Source: Chloracidobacterium validum
GTDB taxonomy: Bacteria > Acidobacteriota > Blastocatellia > Chloracidobacteriales > Chloracidobacteriaceae
DNA: 64,000 nucleotides
NCBI RefSeq assembly: GCF_018304825.1
Contig: NZ_CP072649.1
Span: forward strand, 124,001-188,000
Reading direction: 5' to 3'
This document shows positions 9,201-17,536 of the stretch, piece by piece. How positions within the stretch are numbered: position 1 is the first letter of the stretch; the number at the start of each line of letters is the position of its first letter. A program made the position numbers and the translations under genes. The notes under the pieces were generated by a model that was not told the origin of the DNA, ran no database searches, and saw only the letters and a list, made by a program, of their open reading frames with translations.

Positions 9201-9505
9201 TCGTAGCCGGAGCCGAGACACAAGTAATCAGTTTGTGGAAAGTCTCCGATGCGGCCACTGCGGCGCTGATGCGTGAGTTCTACCGTGAGCTAGGGCGTGG
9301 CAAGGAGCGACTGGCGGCACTCCAATCGGCGCGCTTGAAGCTGTTGCGCGGAAAGATTCGCCCCCAGAAGGATGATGGCCAGCGCGAGCTGGGGCTGTCG
9401 CCGCCGGGCAAAACGGCGCGGCCGGCCGCCGACTGGCAGCATCCCTACTACTGGGCGGCATTCGTTCTGTCGGGCGATTGGCGGTCGCTGGCGGTCAACG
9501 ACTGA
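6230..9505 (+). CDS. Secreted TPR-repeat CHAT-domain (caspase-like) protein
   Basis: This 1091-residue protein starts at ATG 6230 after GGAGG at 6219-6223. It has a signal peptide ending near DSAAAQ. Ten 42-residue kinesin-light-chain-type TPR units follow (consensus AEPLYxRALxIxEkxLGpxH), then a helical linker from about 510 to 700. The C-terminal CHAT domain carries the expected dyad, His in LHIATHGFF (H892) and Cys in ALSACETGLGE (C970), plus LRRALLVAGAETQVISLWKV and a closing YYWAAFVLSGDW. CHAT domains belong to peptidase clan CD, so protease activity is likely. The signal peptide places it outside the cytoplasm. Its position directly after the sigma factor/kinase pair suggests one pathway. 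Confidence 0.92.
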   Translation: MRYALAFSLSLLVVSPMTDSAAAQSQAVPAPQSAESLVEKADALIQAGRYDAALQAGQAAVAASEASRDPALIARAYNALGLAQAYKQMPEAEAALRQALAIREAHLGAEHPDVAQSLTNLAMFYRLRGNYQAAEPLYQRALEVIEKARGPEHPDVAMVLNSIALLYKTRGDYAAAEPRYRRALEIREKTLGAEHPDVAVTANNLAELYRARGNYTDAEPLYQRARAIWEKALGPDHPHVATVLTNLALLYKDRGDYQRAEPYFQQALTLRERSFGPDHPEVATGASNLAELYRVRGDYAAAEPLYRRAIAIREAKLGANHAELAIGLNNMAAMYRDRGDYALAEPLYHRALSIWEKALGPTHPLVAHALNNLGELSRLQGALGMAQTYFERALAIREQALGQAHPLVAGTLVNLGAVKLALGDLAAAEQAFKRAQSIAERAVGPKHPLLASVLVNLGQLAQRRQNYAEAETLYRRSFEIREQALDPAHPDLAVAAGHLIWLHLLREQAQLAGTWIARATDLIEADFRRNLVVGSERQKTLYARRAGRLAEVATAWQIKYFPQADDAARLALLISLRHKGRALDVLANQTAQLRARATAADRQLLDDLQTARNRLAQLAGKPEAQSERAQLERAIETLESQLGERFAQLGAQLRPVSFEAVRAALPKNAALVEYVIYRPLDGRQPGQLAESPRLAAYVLSSDRPAPRAVDLGELNDIEARIEDFRQALRERQPNIRAVARALDEKLFAPIRPQLGKARRLFIAPDGSANLIPFEALIDERGRYLLEEYDISLLTSGRDLLRFGQPRTPTHRRGLALANPRYDLGEPVVEHSTNGLRSIDFQAVDYPPLPGTQREVEFLQRHLRDVEVVVGAEATEARLKAVRAPWCLHIATHGFFLTEQATDRSAAETRELGLGAEASPVPRENPLLRSGLILAGVQQGRSGAGEDGVLTAVEAAGLDLWGTQLVALSACETGLGEARRGEGVYGLRRALLVAGAETQVISLWKVSDAATAALMREFYRELGRGKERLAALQSARLKLLRGKIRPQKDDGQRELGLSPPGKTARPAADWQHPYYWAAFVLSGDWRSLAVND
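6494..7756 (+). repeat. 126-bp coding tandem repeat (ten TPR units)
   Basis: Ten consecutive 42-codon units inside the TPR-CHAT gene give a diverged 126-bp DNA period. Units 2 to 7 are the most alike (CGCGGCGACTAY-GCC-GCCGAGCC type junctions), suggesting expansion by unequal recombination. The last two units have drifted. This is protein-repeat structure, not a CRISPR array. Confidence 0.85.
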
Positions 9506-9654
9506 GTGCCCGTCGAGCGCCACGCGAGGCCGGCCGTGGCTCAAGCTGCCATCTTCTGGCTAGTTTTGGCGGTGGCGACCGGCTTTTCCGGGCAGGACAC
9601 TGCGGCTCCCGACCGCACCCCATCGTCCACCGCCGACCACCGGCCTGGCCAACA

Positions 9655-9852
9655 TCAGATGGAGTAACCCGGCGAGCGCCGCTTGATGTCCAGAATAATG
9701 GCGAAGACCATCCCCATAATCAGGATGAAGTGACTAATCCCGCCCAGCGCGTTGGCAAAGGCAACCGTGAGCGCCCAGAAGACAAGCAAGGGAATGTAGG
9801 TCAAGAAGGCGTAGGCAATCGCCATTCTCCAACTGATCTCTTTCCAGTTCAT
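9655..9852 (-). CDS. Small two-helix membrane protein, unknown function
   Basis: This 65-residue protein begins at ATG 9852 with GAGG 6-9 bases upstream. It contains two hydrophobic helices (AYAFLTYIPLLVFWALTVAF and FILIMGMVFAIILDI) and a short basic tail. I do not recognise a family. It stands alone between the TPR-CHAT gene (convergent) and the aldolase-like gene (same strand, ~130 bases away). A perfect inverted repeat GACCGG-TAAA-CCGGTC lies just upstream at 9868-9883. Confidence 0.55.
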   Translation of the reverse strand: MNWKEISWRMAIAYAFLTYIPLLVFWALTVAFANALGGISHFILIMGMVFAIILDIKRRSPGYSI

Positions 9853-9980
9853 AACGACCTCGACGGCGACCGGTAAACCGGTCCGCGTGACAAACGACGG
9901 TTTTCATCGGGAACGCGCCGTGAATGTATCCCCGGCAGCCGGGTTCAACCGTTTTCTGGAACACAGTGCCGGGAGACGGC

Positions 9981-11129
9981 TTACCATCCCCGCGCCATGG
10001 GCCATCGGTCGTGGATTCGTCCGTCCGTCACCACGAGATAATCAGCGTGCTGGGCCGCGGTCAGGCACGAGTGGTTGACGGCGATACGCAGGCGCGTCCC
10101 CACCGGGAACCGGCTGCGCCAGGTGGCGTCGGGCAGTGGAATCTTGCCGTGCTCCTGCGAGACCGCTGCCACCCGGAGACCGAGCGGGCAGCCCTCCAGA
10201 TCGCCGACCAGTCCGTAGCCGCTGCGCGGGAAAAAATCCGGCGCGCCGATGTCTTTGGAAAGCGCAATGGCACCGGCGTCCACAACGATTCTGTCATCAC
10301 TCCGATGCACGACGGCCGTGAGCACGGTCAGCGCGCAGTCGTCGAAGGTACAGACGCCGCACTGCGCCTGGAAGGCATCAAAAAACACATAGTTTCCCGG
10401 CCGCACCTCGACCTTCGGGGGCAGCGGGGTGTCCAGCGCCGTGATCGTCGGCGTCGAACCGATGCTGATGCAGGCAATGGGAAACCCCTTTCGTTCCAAC
10501 TCGTCCGCCACCTGCCGCAGGCGGTCACATTCCAGTCGGGCGATGGTTTGGCGTTCATCCGTCGTGCGCGCGGCATAGGCGTGTCCGGCGTGGGTCAGAA
10601 GGCCCGCCAGCGCCAGCGACGCGGACGCGGCAATGGCGCGCGCCACGTCCCCAATCCGGTCGGTGGCGTCCCAGGGCAGACCCGTGCGCCCATCGCCACA
10701 GTCAATCTCAATCAACACATCGAGGTGGATACCGGCTTCCTGCGCGGCGGCAGCCAGTCCGGGTGGGATGGCTGGGTCGTCGGTGATGACCGCCAGCCGC
10801 CGAACCTGCCGCGCCAACCGACAGACGCGCTCGAATTTGCCCGGTTCAATCGGGACGGCATAGAGCAAGTCGTCAAAGCCGGCCGCCGCAAAGGCAAAGC
10901 CCTCGGCCAGGGTTGAGATCGTGATGCCGCCGAACTGTCCGGCCGTTTGCAGCCGGGCGATGGTCGGGCATTTATGGGTCTTGATGTGGGGGCGCAGCCG
11001 GACTCCGAGGCGCGCGACATGGGCGCTCATACGGGCGATGTTGCGCTCCAGTCGCGCGCGGTCCAGAAGGAGTGCCGGGGTTGGCGTGGTCAGCAGGTCA
11101 GCCGAAGTTGCCACGTCAGTCAGTTTCAC
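9981..11129 (-). CDS. PLP-dependent D-threonine aldolase / D-serine dehydratase-like enzyme
   Basis: The 382-residue product has an alanine-racemase-type N-terminal barrel with [10 protein letters not shown], where the lysine should bind pyridoxal phosphate. The C-terminal part belongs to the D-serine dehydratase-like class: [24 protein letters not shown] and [13 protein letters not shown], in which the His and Cys are the usual metal ligands. Such enzymes cleave or dehydrate D-3-hydroxy amino acids; sequence alone does not separate D-threonine aldolase from D-serine dehydratase. It starts with GTG overlapping the aspS stop (GTGA at 11129-11126), so it is probably translated with aspS. Confidence 0.82.
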   Translation of the reverse strand: MKLTDVATSADLLTTPTPALLLDRARLERNIARMSAHVARLGVRLRPHIKTHKCPTIARLQTAGQFGGITISTLAEGFAFAAAGFDDLLYAVPIEPGKFERVCRLARQVRRLAVITDDPAIPPGLAAAAQEAGIHLDVLIEIDCGDGRTGLPWDATDRIGDVARAIAASASLALAGLLTHAGHAYAARTTDERQTIARLECDRLRQVADELERKGFPIACISIGSTPTITALDTPLPPKVEVRPGNYVFFDAFQAQCGVCTFDDCALTVLTAVVHRSDDRIVVDAGAIALSKDIGAPDFFPRSGYGLVGDLEGCPLGLRVAAVSQEHGKIPLPDATWRSRFPVGTRLRIAVNHSCLTAAQHADYLVVTDGRIHDRWPMARGW

Positions 11130-12931
11130 GGATCGAGGCGCAGCCGCAGCTCGCGCAACTGGGCGGGTTCGACGACATTCGGCGCTTCACACATCAAGTC
11201 CGTCGCATGGGCGGTTTTTGGAAAGGCAATGACATCGCGGATCGAGTCCATCCCGGCCAGTAACATCACCAAGCGATCCAGGCCAAAGGCAATGCCGCCA
11301 TGGGGTGGCGTGCCATAGGTGAGGGCGTCAATGAAGAAGCCAAACCGTTGCCGCGCGTCCTGTTCGCTGAGGCCAAGGGCATTGAAAACCTTGCGTTGCA
11401 CGTCCGCCCGGTGAATCCGAATCGAGCCGCCGCCGACTTCGACGCCGTTGAGCACCAGATCATAAGCCTGCGCCCGCACCTTGCCCCACCGGTCGGGGCC
11501 GGCTTCAAGCAAAGGCAGGTCTTCCTCACGCGGAGCCGTGAAGGGATGGTGCATGGCGTACCATCGGCGCTCGTCCGGGTCGAACTCAAACATGGGAAAG
11601 TCCGTCACCCAGAGAAACGCAAGCCGCTTCGGATCAAACAGGCGCTCGCGCCTGGCAATCTCAACCCGCAGCGCGCCCAGACTCGTCGCCACAATGGGAT
11701 GCGTGCCGGCAACGATGAAAACCATATCGCCGGGCTGGGCCCCGGCGGCGCGGACAATCGCGCTGGCGCTTTCCTCACCGACGGCTTTCACGAGCGGCGA
11801 CTGGACGCCCTCGGCTGTCACCTTGATGTAACCGAGTCCGCCGGCTTTGTAATCCTTGCGGAGCCAGTCGGTGAAGTCATCCAGCGTCTTGCGGCTGTAA
11901 TCCGCCTTGCCAGTCGCCACGATGGCTTTGACGCAGCCCCCGGCGGTGAGCGCCGCCTGGTACGGGGGGAAGTCAACCGTACGCGCGACCTCGGAAATAT
12001 CCTGCAACTCCATGCCAAAGCGAATGTCCGGCTTGTCGGAGCCGAAGCGACGCATCGCTTCCTGATAGGTCAGCCGTGGCAACGGGAGCGTCACTTCAAT
12101 GCCACGCAGTTTCGTCAGCTCGGCCATCAACCCCTCGACAATGGCGAAGAGCGTTTCTACCTGGGGAAACGACATCTCGACATCGAGCTGGGTAAACTCC
12201 GGCTGGCGGTCGGCGCGGAGGTCTTCGTCCCGAAAACAGCGGGCAATCTGGTAGTACCGGTCACATCCGCCGATCATCAACAACTGCTTGAAAAGCTGGG
12301 GCGACTGGGGCAGGGCAAAGAAGTTTCCCGGATGCACCCGACTGGGCACGATGAAATCCCGTGCGCCCTCCGGCGTCGAGCGAATGAGAAACGGCGTTTC
12401 GACTTCGAGAAAGCCGTGGTCGTCCATCCAGCGGCGGATGGTGGATGTCACCTGTGCCCGCAGACGCAAGTTGGCCTGCATGGTTGGCCGGCGCAAATCG
12501 AGATACCGGTACTTCAACCGGACCTCTTCGCTGGCCAGGGTCACCGTCTTTTCTTCATCGATCGGCAACGGCGGCGTCTGGGCGTCGTTGAGGATACGCA
12601 GCTCGTCGGCATGGATTTCAATCTCGCCGGTCGCCAGCTTGGGATTGACGGCGTCCGGCGCGCGCTGCACGACAACGCCGCGCACGGCAATGACGTATTC
12701 CGTCCGCAGTGGGCGCGCCTTGACATGCGCTGCCCCATCACCGCGGGCGCTATCAAAGACCACCTGGACGAAGCCGCTGTGGTCGCGCAAGTCAACAAAG
12801 GTTGCCGTCGCATGGTCCCGTCGGCGGCCAACCCAGCCAACGAGTATCACCGACTGCCCAACGTGGGCCACGCCCAACTGTCCGTTGAGGTGGGTACGTT
12901 GCCAGTCGCCAAGGTGGTCCAACTCGATCAT
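11126..12931 (-). CDS. aspS: Aspartyl-tRNA synthetase, bacterial type
   Basis: This 601-residue class II synthetase charges tRNA with aspartate. It has the N-terminal OB fold ([20 protein letters not shown]), the [14 protein letters not shown] segment, motif 2 [20 protein letters not shown], the bacterial GAD insertion and motif 3 [16 protein letters not shown]. Whether it is discriminating or also charges tRNA-Asn is not visible, since no gatCAB genes lie here. The ATG at 12931 is overlapped by a TGA that closes an in-frame extension of the upstream gene (see the repeat at 12957). Confidence 0.97.
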   Translation of the reverse strand: MIELDHLGDWQRTHLNGQLGVAHVGQSVILVGWVGRRRDHATATFVDLRDHSGFVQVVFDSARGDGAAHVKARPLRTEYVIAVRGVVVQRAPDAVNPKLATGEIEIHADELRILNDAQTPPLPIDEEKTVTLASEEVRLKYRYLDLRRPTMQANLRLRAQVTSTIRRWMDDHGFLEVETPFLIRSTPEGARDFIVPSRVHPGNFFALPQSPQLFKQLLMIGGCDRYYQIARCFRDEDLRADRQPEFTQLDVEMSFPQVETLFAIVEGLMAELTKLRGIEVTLPLPRLTYQEAMRRFGSDKPDIRFGMELQDISEVARTVDFPPYQAALTAGGCVKAIVATGKADYSRKTLDDFTDWLRKDYKAGGLGYIKVTAEGVQSPLVKAVGEESASAIVRAAGAQPGDMVFIVAGTHPIVATSLGALRVEIARRERLFDPKRLAFLWVTDFPMFEFDPDERRWYAMHHPFTAPREEDLPLLEAGPDRWGKVRAQAYDLVLNGVEVGGGSIRIHRADVQRKVFNALGLSEQDARQRFGFFIDALTYGTPPHGGIAFGLDRLVMLLAGMDSIRDVIAFPKTAHATDLMCEAPNVVEPAQLRELRLRLDP

Positions 12932-12956
12932 GGTTTATCCTTCAGGGCTTGTCCTT

Positions 12957-13010
12957 CATGGCTTGGCTCACCTGCATGGCTTGGCTCACCTGCATGGCTT
13001 GGCTCACCTG
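12957..13010 (-). repeat. Three perfect 18-bp tandem repeats between the glucosidase gene and aspS
   Basis: On the coding strand the unit is CAGGTGAGCCAAGCCATG, three times without a mismatch, in an 86-base gap. Each unit contains an SD-like AGGTGAG placed 5 bases before an ATG. In the frame of the upstream glucosidase the repeat reads as the hexapeptide AGEPSH. Confidence 0.95.
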
Positions 13011-13017
13011 GCTCGGC

Positions 13018-15684
13018 TCAGCCTTCGCCGCTCTGCACTAGCAGTTTTGCCACCAGTCCGGTCCAGCCGGTTTGGTGGCTCGCGCCTAGCCCGGCTCCAG
13101 TATCGCCGTGAAAGTATTCGTAAAACAACACCAAGTCGCGCCAGTGCGGGTCCGTGTCGAAGCATGCCATGCCGGCGTGCCGGTAAACCGGACGCTTCCC
13201 CTCGGCGTCGCGCAGGAAAATCCGCGCCAACCGCCGCGACAGCTCCGCCGCAACCTCCCAGAGTGTCATCATGTGGCCGGAACCGGTTGGGCACTCAACT
13301 TTGAAGCTGTCGCCATAGAAGTGGTGGAACTTCTGAAGCGACTCGATAATCAGGAAATTCACCGGAAACCAGATCGGGCCGCGCCAGTTCGAGTTGCCGC
13401 CAAACATTGGAATCGAAGACTCGGCCGGGTCGTAATCCACGCGGTGTTCCTGCCCATCCACATGCAGGACATAGGGGTTAGCCAGGTGGTAGCGCGACAC
13501 GGACCGGATGCCATAGGGCGACAGAAACTCTTGTTCGTTGAGCATGACGCGCAGAATTCGTCGCAGTTGCGACGTGTTTGGCAGCGAGAGCAACTGCTGC
13601 ATCACGTTGCCCTGCTCATCCACTGACACGATGCTGTTGACTAGCTCCGGGCGGTTGCGAACGAACCAGTCCATCCGCCGCCGAAACCCTGGCAACTGTT
13701 CCAGCCACCAGCTTTCCATCATCTGCACGGCGAAGAGTGGAATCAACCCGACGAGCGACCGGACGCGCAGTTGCAATCTCCGCCCATCGGGAAAGGCCAC
13801 GGCGTCGTAGTAAAAGCCGTCCTGCTCATCCCAGAGCGCGTCACCTTCCGCGCCGCCGCGGTGACTCAACGCATCGGCAATGTAGAGAAAGTGCTCATAA
13901 AACTTGCTGGCCACGTCTTCATAAACCGTGTCATAACGCGCCAGTTCGAGCGCGATGGCCAGCATGTTGAGGCAGTACATCCCCATCCAGCTCGTGGCGT
14001 CCGACTGCTGGAGCGTGCCCCCGGTGGGCAGTTTGGCGCTGCGGTCAAACACGCCAATGTTGTCCAGGCCGAGAAATCCACCCTCGAAGATGTTGCTGCC
14101 GTCAGCATCCTTGCGGTTGATCCACCAGGTGAAGTTGAGCAGGAGCTTGTGGAAAATGCGTTCGAGGAAAGCCGTGTCGCCCCTGCCGGTGCGTTTTTTC
14201 TCGATCTTGTAAACCCGCCACGCGGCCCAGGCATGGACGGGCGGGTTGACATCATCGAAGGTCCACTCATAGGCCGGGAGCTGTCCGTTGGGGTGCATGT
14301 ACCACTCCCGCAGCATGAGAATGAGTTGCTGCTTGGCAAATTCGCTGTCCACCAGCGCCAGCGGGACGCAGTGAAAGGCCAAGTCCCAGGCGGCAAACCA
14401 GGGGTACTCCCATTTATCCGGCATCGAAATCACGTCTTCGCAGTGCAGGTGCAGCCAGTTGCGATTACGTCCCCGCCGGCGCGACTGTGGCGGTGGGGGT
14501 TGCAGCGGGTCGCCGGTCAGCCAGCGGTCCACTTCGTACGCATAAAACTGCTTGGTCCACAAAAGTCCGGCAAAGGCTTGACGCATGACGTTTTTCGCGT
14601 CGTCCGAGAGCGTTTCGGGGATGCGGGTGGCGTAAAACTCATCCGCTTCGGCCTGGCGCTGGGCCATGACGCGCGCCGCCGGCCCGAAGGGTTCTCCGCG
14701 CAGGGTTTCCGGGTCGTAGTTGCACAGGCGCAGCCAGATGGTCGTCGCGCCGCCGCCCTCCAACTCAACCCGGTAGTGAGCCGCGGCCTTTGTGCCGGTC
14801 CGGGCTGGATTGACCGCATCAGTCCGCCCCTGAACGAGGTAGTCGTTGATGCCGTCTTTGACGTAGGGCGTTCGATTGGGCGCGCCGTAGAGTCGCTCCA
14901 GGTTGGTTTCGTTCTCGGTAAAGAGCAGGTCCGGCGCATCGGCGCAATAGAGCCAGCGGTTGCCAAGCGTTGGATGGTCGCACGCCATGACGCGCATGCG
15001 GCCCAAGTCGGAAAGCTGCCGAATGTAGGGCTTTTCGCCCGGCATGGGTTGCCAGGACCAAGTGTTACGAAACCAGAGGGTCGGCAGGATGTGGAGCGGG
15101 GCCGGCTCTGGCCCCCGATTGACGGCTGTGATGCGGATGACCAAATCATCAACATCGGCCTTGGCATACTCGACAAACACATCAAAGTAGCGATTTCCTT
15201 CAAACACGCCCGTGTCGAGCAACTCATACTCTGGCTCGCGGCGTGAGCGCTTCCGTCCAAAGTGGAGCAGCTCCTCGTAGGGAAAGCGGGCCTGTGGGTA
15301 CTTGTAGAGCCACTTCATGTAGCTGTGGGTCGGCGTCGAGTCGAGGTAAAAGTAATACTCCTTGACATCCTCGCCGTGGTTTCCCTGCGGCCCGGTCAGG
15401 CCAAACAAGCGTTCCTTGAGGTGCGGGTCGCGTTCGTTCCAGAGCGCCAGTGCAAAGCACATAATCTGCCGCCGGTCACAGATGCCGGCCAACCCATCTT
15501 CGCCCCACCGGTAGGCTTTCGAGCGGCTGTGCTCATAGGGGAAGTAGCTCCAGGCATCGCCGTGTGGGCTGTAATCCTCACGCACGGTTCCCCACGCGCG
15601 TTCGCTCACATAAGGGCCCCAGCGTTTCCAATGTTTGGTTCGCGCGGCCGATTCTTCGAGCCGCAACTCTTCAGCAGTAGGCAT
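13018..15684 (-). CDS. GH63-like glucosidase family protein
   Basis: The 888-residue cytoplasmic protein matches the bacterial 'glucosidase' family related to GH63 (mannosyl-oligosaccharide glucosidase clan). It opens [20 protein letters not shown] and [20 protein letters not shown]. The (alpha/alpha)6-barrel part contains [49 protein letters not shown] and [12 protein letters not shown]. It should hydrolyse alpha-glucosides, possibly glucosylglycerate or trehalose-type solutes; the substrate is not fixed by sequence. The start is ATG 15684 without a clear ribosome-binding site. After its TGA (13020-13018) the frame stays open for 29 codons to the aspS start. Confidence 0.85.
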   Translation of the reverse strand: MPTAEELRLEESAARTKHWKRWGPYVSERAWGTVREDYSPHGDAWSYFPYEHSRSKAYRWGEDGLAGICDRRQIMCFALALWNERDPHLKERLFGLTGPQGNHGEDVKEYYFYLDSTPTHSYMKWLYKYPQARFPYEELLHFGRKRSRREPEYELLDTGVFEGNRYFDVFVEYAKADVDDLVIRITAVNRGPEPAPLHILPTLWFRNTWSWQPMPGEKPYIRQLSDLGRMRVMACDHPTLGNRWLYCADAPDLLFTENETNLERLYGAPNRTPYVKDGINDYLVQGRTDAVNPARTGTKAAAHYRVELEGGGATTIWLRLCNYDPETLRGEPFGPAARVMAQRQAEADEFYATRIPETLSDDAKNVMRQAFAGLLWTKQFYAYEVDRWLTGDPLQPPPPQSRRRGRNRNWLHLHCEDVISMPDKWEYPWFAAWDLAFHCVPLALVDSEFAKQQLILMLREWYMHPNGQLPAYEWTFDDVNPPVHAWAAWRVYKIEKKRTGRGDTAFLERIFHKLLLNFTWWINRKDADGSNIFEGGFLGLDNIGVFDRSAKLPTGGTLQQSDATSWMGMYCLNMLAIALELARYDTVYEDVASKFYEHFLYIADALSHRGGAEGDALWDEQDGFYYDAVAFPDGRRLQLRVRSLVGLIPLFAVQMMESWWLEQLPGFRRRMDWFVRNRPELVNSIVSVDEQGNVMQQLLSLPNTSQLRRILRVMLNEQEFLSPYGIRSVSRYHLANPYVLHVDGQEHRVDYDPAESSIPMFGGNSNWRGPIWFPVNFLIIESLQKFHHFYGDSFKVECPTGSGHMMTLWEVAAELSRRLARIFLRDAEGKRPVYRHAGMACFDTDPHWRDLVLFYEYFHGDTGAGLGASHQTGWTGLVAKLLVQSGEG

Positions 15685-15777
15685 ACAAGGGTTTTTCTTG
15701 GATTCAAGGAGGTGGATCGTGCGCGGCGAGAGGCTATCATCAAGCGCGCATCGGGAAAAAGCTTTCTTGAGCCTGGC

Positions 15778-16332
15778 TTAGGCAAAAAGCTTGGCGCGGC
15801 GATTCCCCGGCTCGCGTTGCAGCGCGGCTTCAAGCGCTTCGGCCACCGTGCCACGGTGATAGTCATGAACGAGAAACACTTCGCGTTCCTGACCATTCTG
15901 CGTCAGCCGGACGCTCAGTGGTTCGCCCTCGCCATCAAGCCGAATGTCGCATACGCGCACGTTCAGCAGCTCGGTCGGCGTGGCGTCCGTCGCCTGGCGA
16001 AAAAGCTCACACATGTCCCCAGGAACGACCGCCCCGGTTGAAGCTTCACTTGCCGTCGCGCTTGTGGCTGAGGAACCGGCAGGTTTCATCATGGGCGGCA
16101 AGACCACCTGTGGACGACGACGACGACGACGATGGCGGCGGCGGTGGCCCCATGAAACCTGTGAAGCGCCCACCGCCAGGCCACCAACACCACCCACCAG
16201 CCAGAGCAGCGGAAGCAGGTCGTCGCTCAGTCTGTCACTCAGAAAAAAACCAGTAAGAACGGCCACGCTGACACCAGCCAGTGCGCCGCCAAGGCTGAAA
16301 GCAATGGCTTTTCCAAATGTTCGCAGGCGCAT
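15778..16332 (-). CDS. Unknown membrane protein with poly-arginine stretch
   Basis: This 184-residue protein has two N-terminal hydrophobic helices (AIAFSLGGALAGVSVAVLTG and LLPLLWLVGGVGGLAVGASQ). Directly after them is a very basic stretch, HRRRHRRRRRRPQ, encoded by a near-pure CGN/CAC run around 16110-16145. A Ser/Thr/Ala-rich linker and a small soluble C-terminal domain with LLNVRVCDIRLDGEGEPLSV follow. The positive-inside rule puts the arginines and C-terminus in the cytoplasm. I recognise no family. It lies 7 bases after the oxidase gene, at the end of the clp operon. Confidence 0.6.
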   Translation of the reverse strand: MRLRTFGKAIAFSLGGALAGVSVAVLTGFFLSDRLSDDLLPLLWLVGGVGGLAVGASQVSWGHRRRHRRRRRRPQVVLPPMMKPAGSSATSATASEASTGAVVPGDMCELFRQATDATPTELLNVRVCDIRLDGEGEPLSVRLTQNGQEREVFLVHDYHRGTVAEALEAALQREPGNRRAKLFA

Positions 16333-16339
16333 ACCACGC

Positions 16340-17536
16340 TCACTTCGATGAAGTAAGCCGGGTAAACTCCGTTACGGCGCGAGCTGCGCACTCTTCAATC
16401 GAGACGCCATCAAAATAGTTCCCAACCAAAAAAAGCGGCAGCCCCGCCAGGGTCGCGTCAAGGCTTCCAACCAGCTCGGCGTGCCCTAGCTTGGGTGAGG
16501 GGAGAACGTTCGCCCGGAACACGGATTCGACAATCTCCGTCGTCGCCACGCCAAGCGCGTCGGCAATCCGCCGTAACTTGCTTTCAGCGTCAAGTTTGCC
16601 CGGCTTAAAATGGAACGCGAAGCCACGCCAAGTTGGATGTGGCAAAACATCACGTGATACGGCTGAATAAAACAAATCATCCCGCGCAATCAAGCCGGCC
16701 ACCGGCGGGACGTTGACCGCCGCGCGTGGAACGAGCACCCCTACGGTTTCAATGACTTCAACCCGAATCCGTGAGAGTTTCTCTGATACCGACGGAAATG
16801 CCTGGCGCAGTAACTGCGCGGCCACATTGGCCGGCGTCGCCACAACCAGTTGCCGCGCTTGGTAAAGCTCTCCGGTGGCGGTGGCCACTTCAAGTCCAGC
16901 TTTGCCCCGCTCGATGCCGACCACTTCGCAGTTTGTGAGCAAGGTAATGCCCGGCTGCGCCAGGGCCGTCGTGACGATCTGCTGTAACCCTCTGGGAAGG
17001 CTGTAGGTGCGCTGGACATCCGCCCGGCGCGGACGTTTCTTGAACAGCATGTCCGCCGGCAGGTCGCCGGCCGACTGACACATCACCGCATTGAACGCGG
17101 GCGATAGCACATCCGCGTAATTCTTTGGGCCGAGCAAGCGCGTGTAGTAATCGGCCACGCTCAAACCGGCTTTGCTGGCGCGTATTCCGAAGGGGAGTCG
17201 CCAAGCCGCCTCAAGCAGATGGAGCTGCGACACAATCGATCTGACCCGGTTGGCAACCAGAAACTTGAAACCGACCTTGGCGCGGGGTTGGAGTTCCGCG
17301 AGTAGCCCACATTCTTCAATCACCGTGAGCAGCGTGTTGTAGCTGTTGTAGCAGGTGTGCGCCCCAAGCTCGGCCCAGAATCCATCGCCTTTGGCAAACC
17401 GATGCGACCGCAGGGCCCCGCCTGGCTCGGCGTCTTTTTCCAGCACCAAAACCGACATCCCGGCGCGGGCGCACCGGTGGGCAAAGGTCGTTCCGGCAAT
17501 ACCGCTCCCAATGACGATGACCGCCGCGTTCTTCAC
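16340..17536 (-). CDS. Protoporphyrinogen oxidase-like FAD-dependent enzyme
   Basis: The 398-residue flavoprotein has the N-terminal dinucleotide fold VIGSGIAGTTFAHRCARAG, VLVLEKDAEPGGALRS, an amine-oxidase-type core, and a closing VGNYFDGVSIEECAARA. That closing motif is the arrangement seen in HemY/PPOX enzymes, which oxidise protoporphyrinogen (or coproporphyrinogen) during heme and chlorophyll synthesis. It is somewhat shorter than typical HemY (about 450 aa), so another amine-oxidase-family reaction is possible. The start is GTG overlapping the clpA stop (GTGA, 17536-17533), indicating coupled translation. Confidence 0.68.
   Translation of the reverse strand: MKNAAVIVIGSGIAGTTFAHRCARAGMSVLVLEKDAEPGGALRSHRFAKGDGFWAELGAHTCYNSYNTLLTVIEECGLLAELQPRAKVGFKFLVANRVRSIVSQLHLLEAAWRLPFGIRASKAGLSVADYYTRLLGPKNYADVLSPAFNAVMCQSAGDLPADMLFKKRPRRADVQRTYSLPRGLQQIVTTALAQPGITLLTNCEVVGIERGKAGLEVATATGELYQARQLVVATPANVAAQLLRQAFPSVSEKLSRIRVEVIETVGVLVPRAAVNVPPVAGLIARDDLFYSAVSRDVLPHPTWRGFAFHFKPGKLDAESKLRRIADALGVATTEIVESVFRANVLPSPKLGHAELVGSLDATLAGLPLFLVGNYFDGVSIEECAARAVTEFTRLTSSK

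Noticed and set aside
9868-9883. Perfect inverted repeat GACCGG-TAAA-CCGGTC
   Set aside because: The stem is only 6 bp and no T-tract follows; too little to call a terminator or operator, so it is only mentioned in the neighbouring gene entry.
12957-13010. Three 18-bp repeats, considered as a CRISPR remnant or operator array
   Set aside because: Units are contiguous without spacers, too short for CRISPR, and not palindromic enough for a typical operator.
11300-13111. 603-codon open frame on the + strand opposite aspS
   Set aside because: It is the antisense of a clear aspartyl-tRNA synthetase; long shadow frames are expected at this GC content, and its translation has no recognisable domain.
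13771-15246. 491-codon open frame on the + strand opposite the glucosidase
   Set aside because: Antisense of a well-supported GH63-like gene with no ribosome-binding site or motif of its own.
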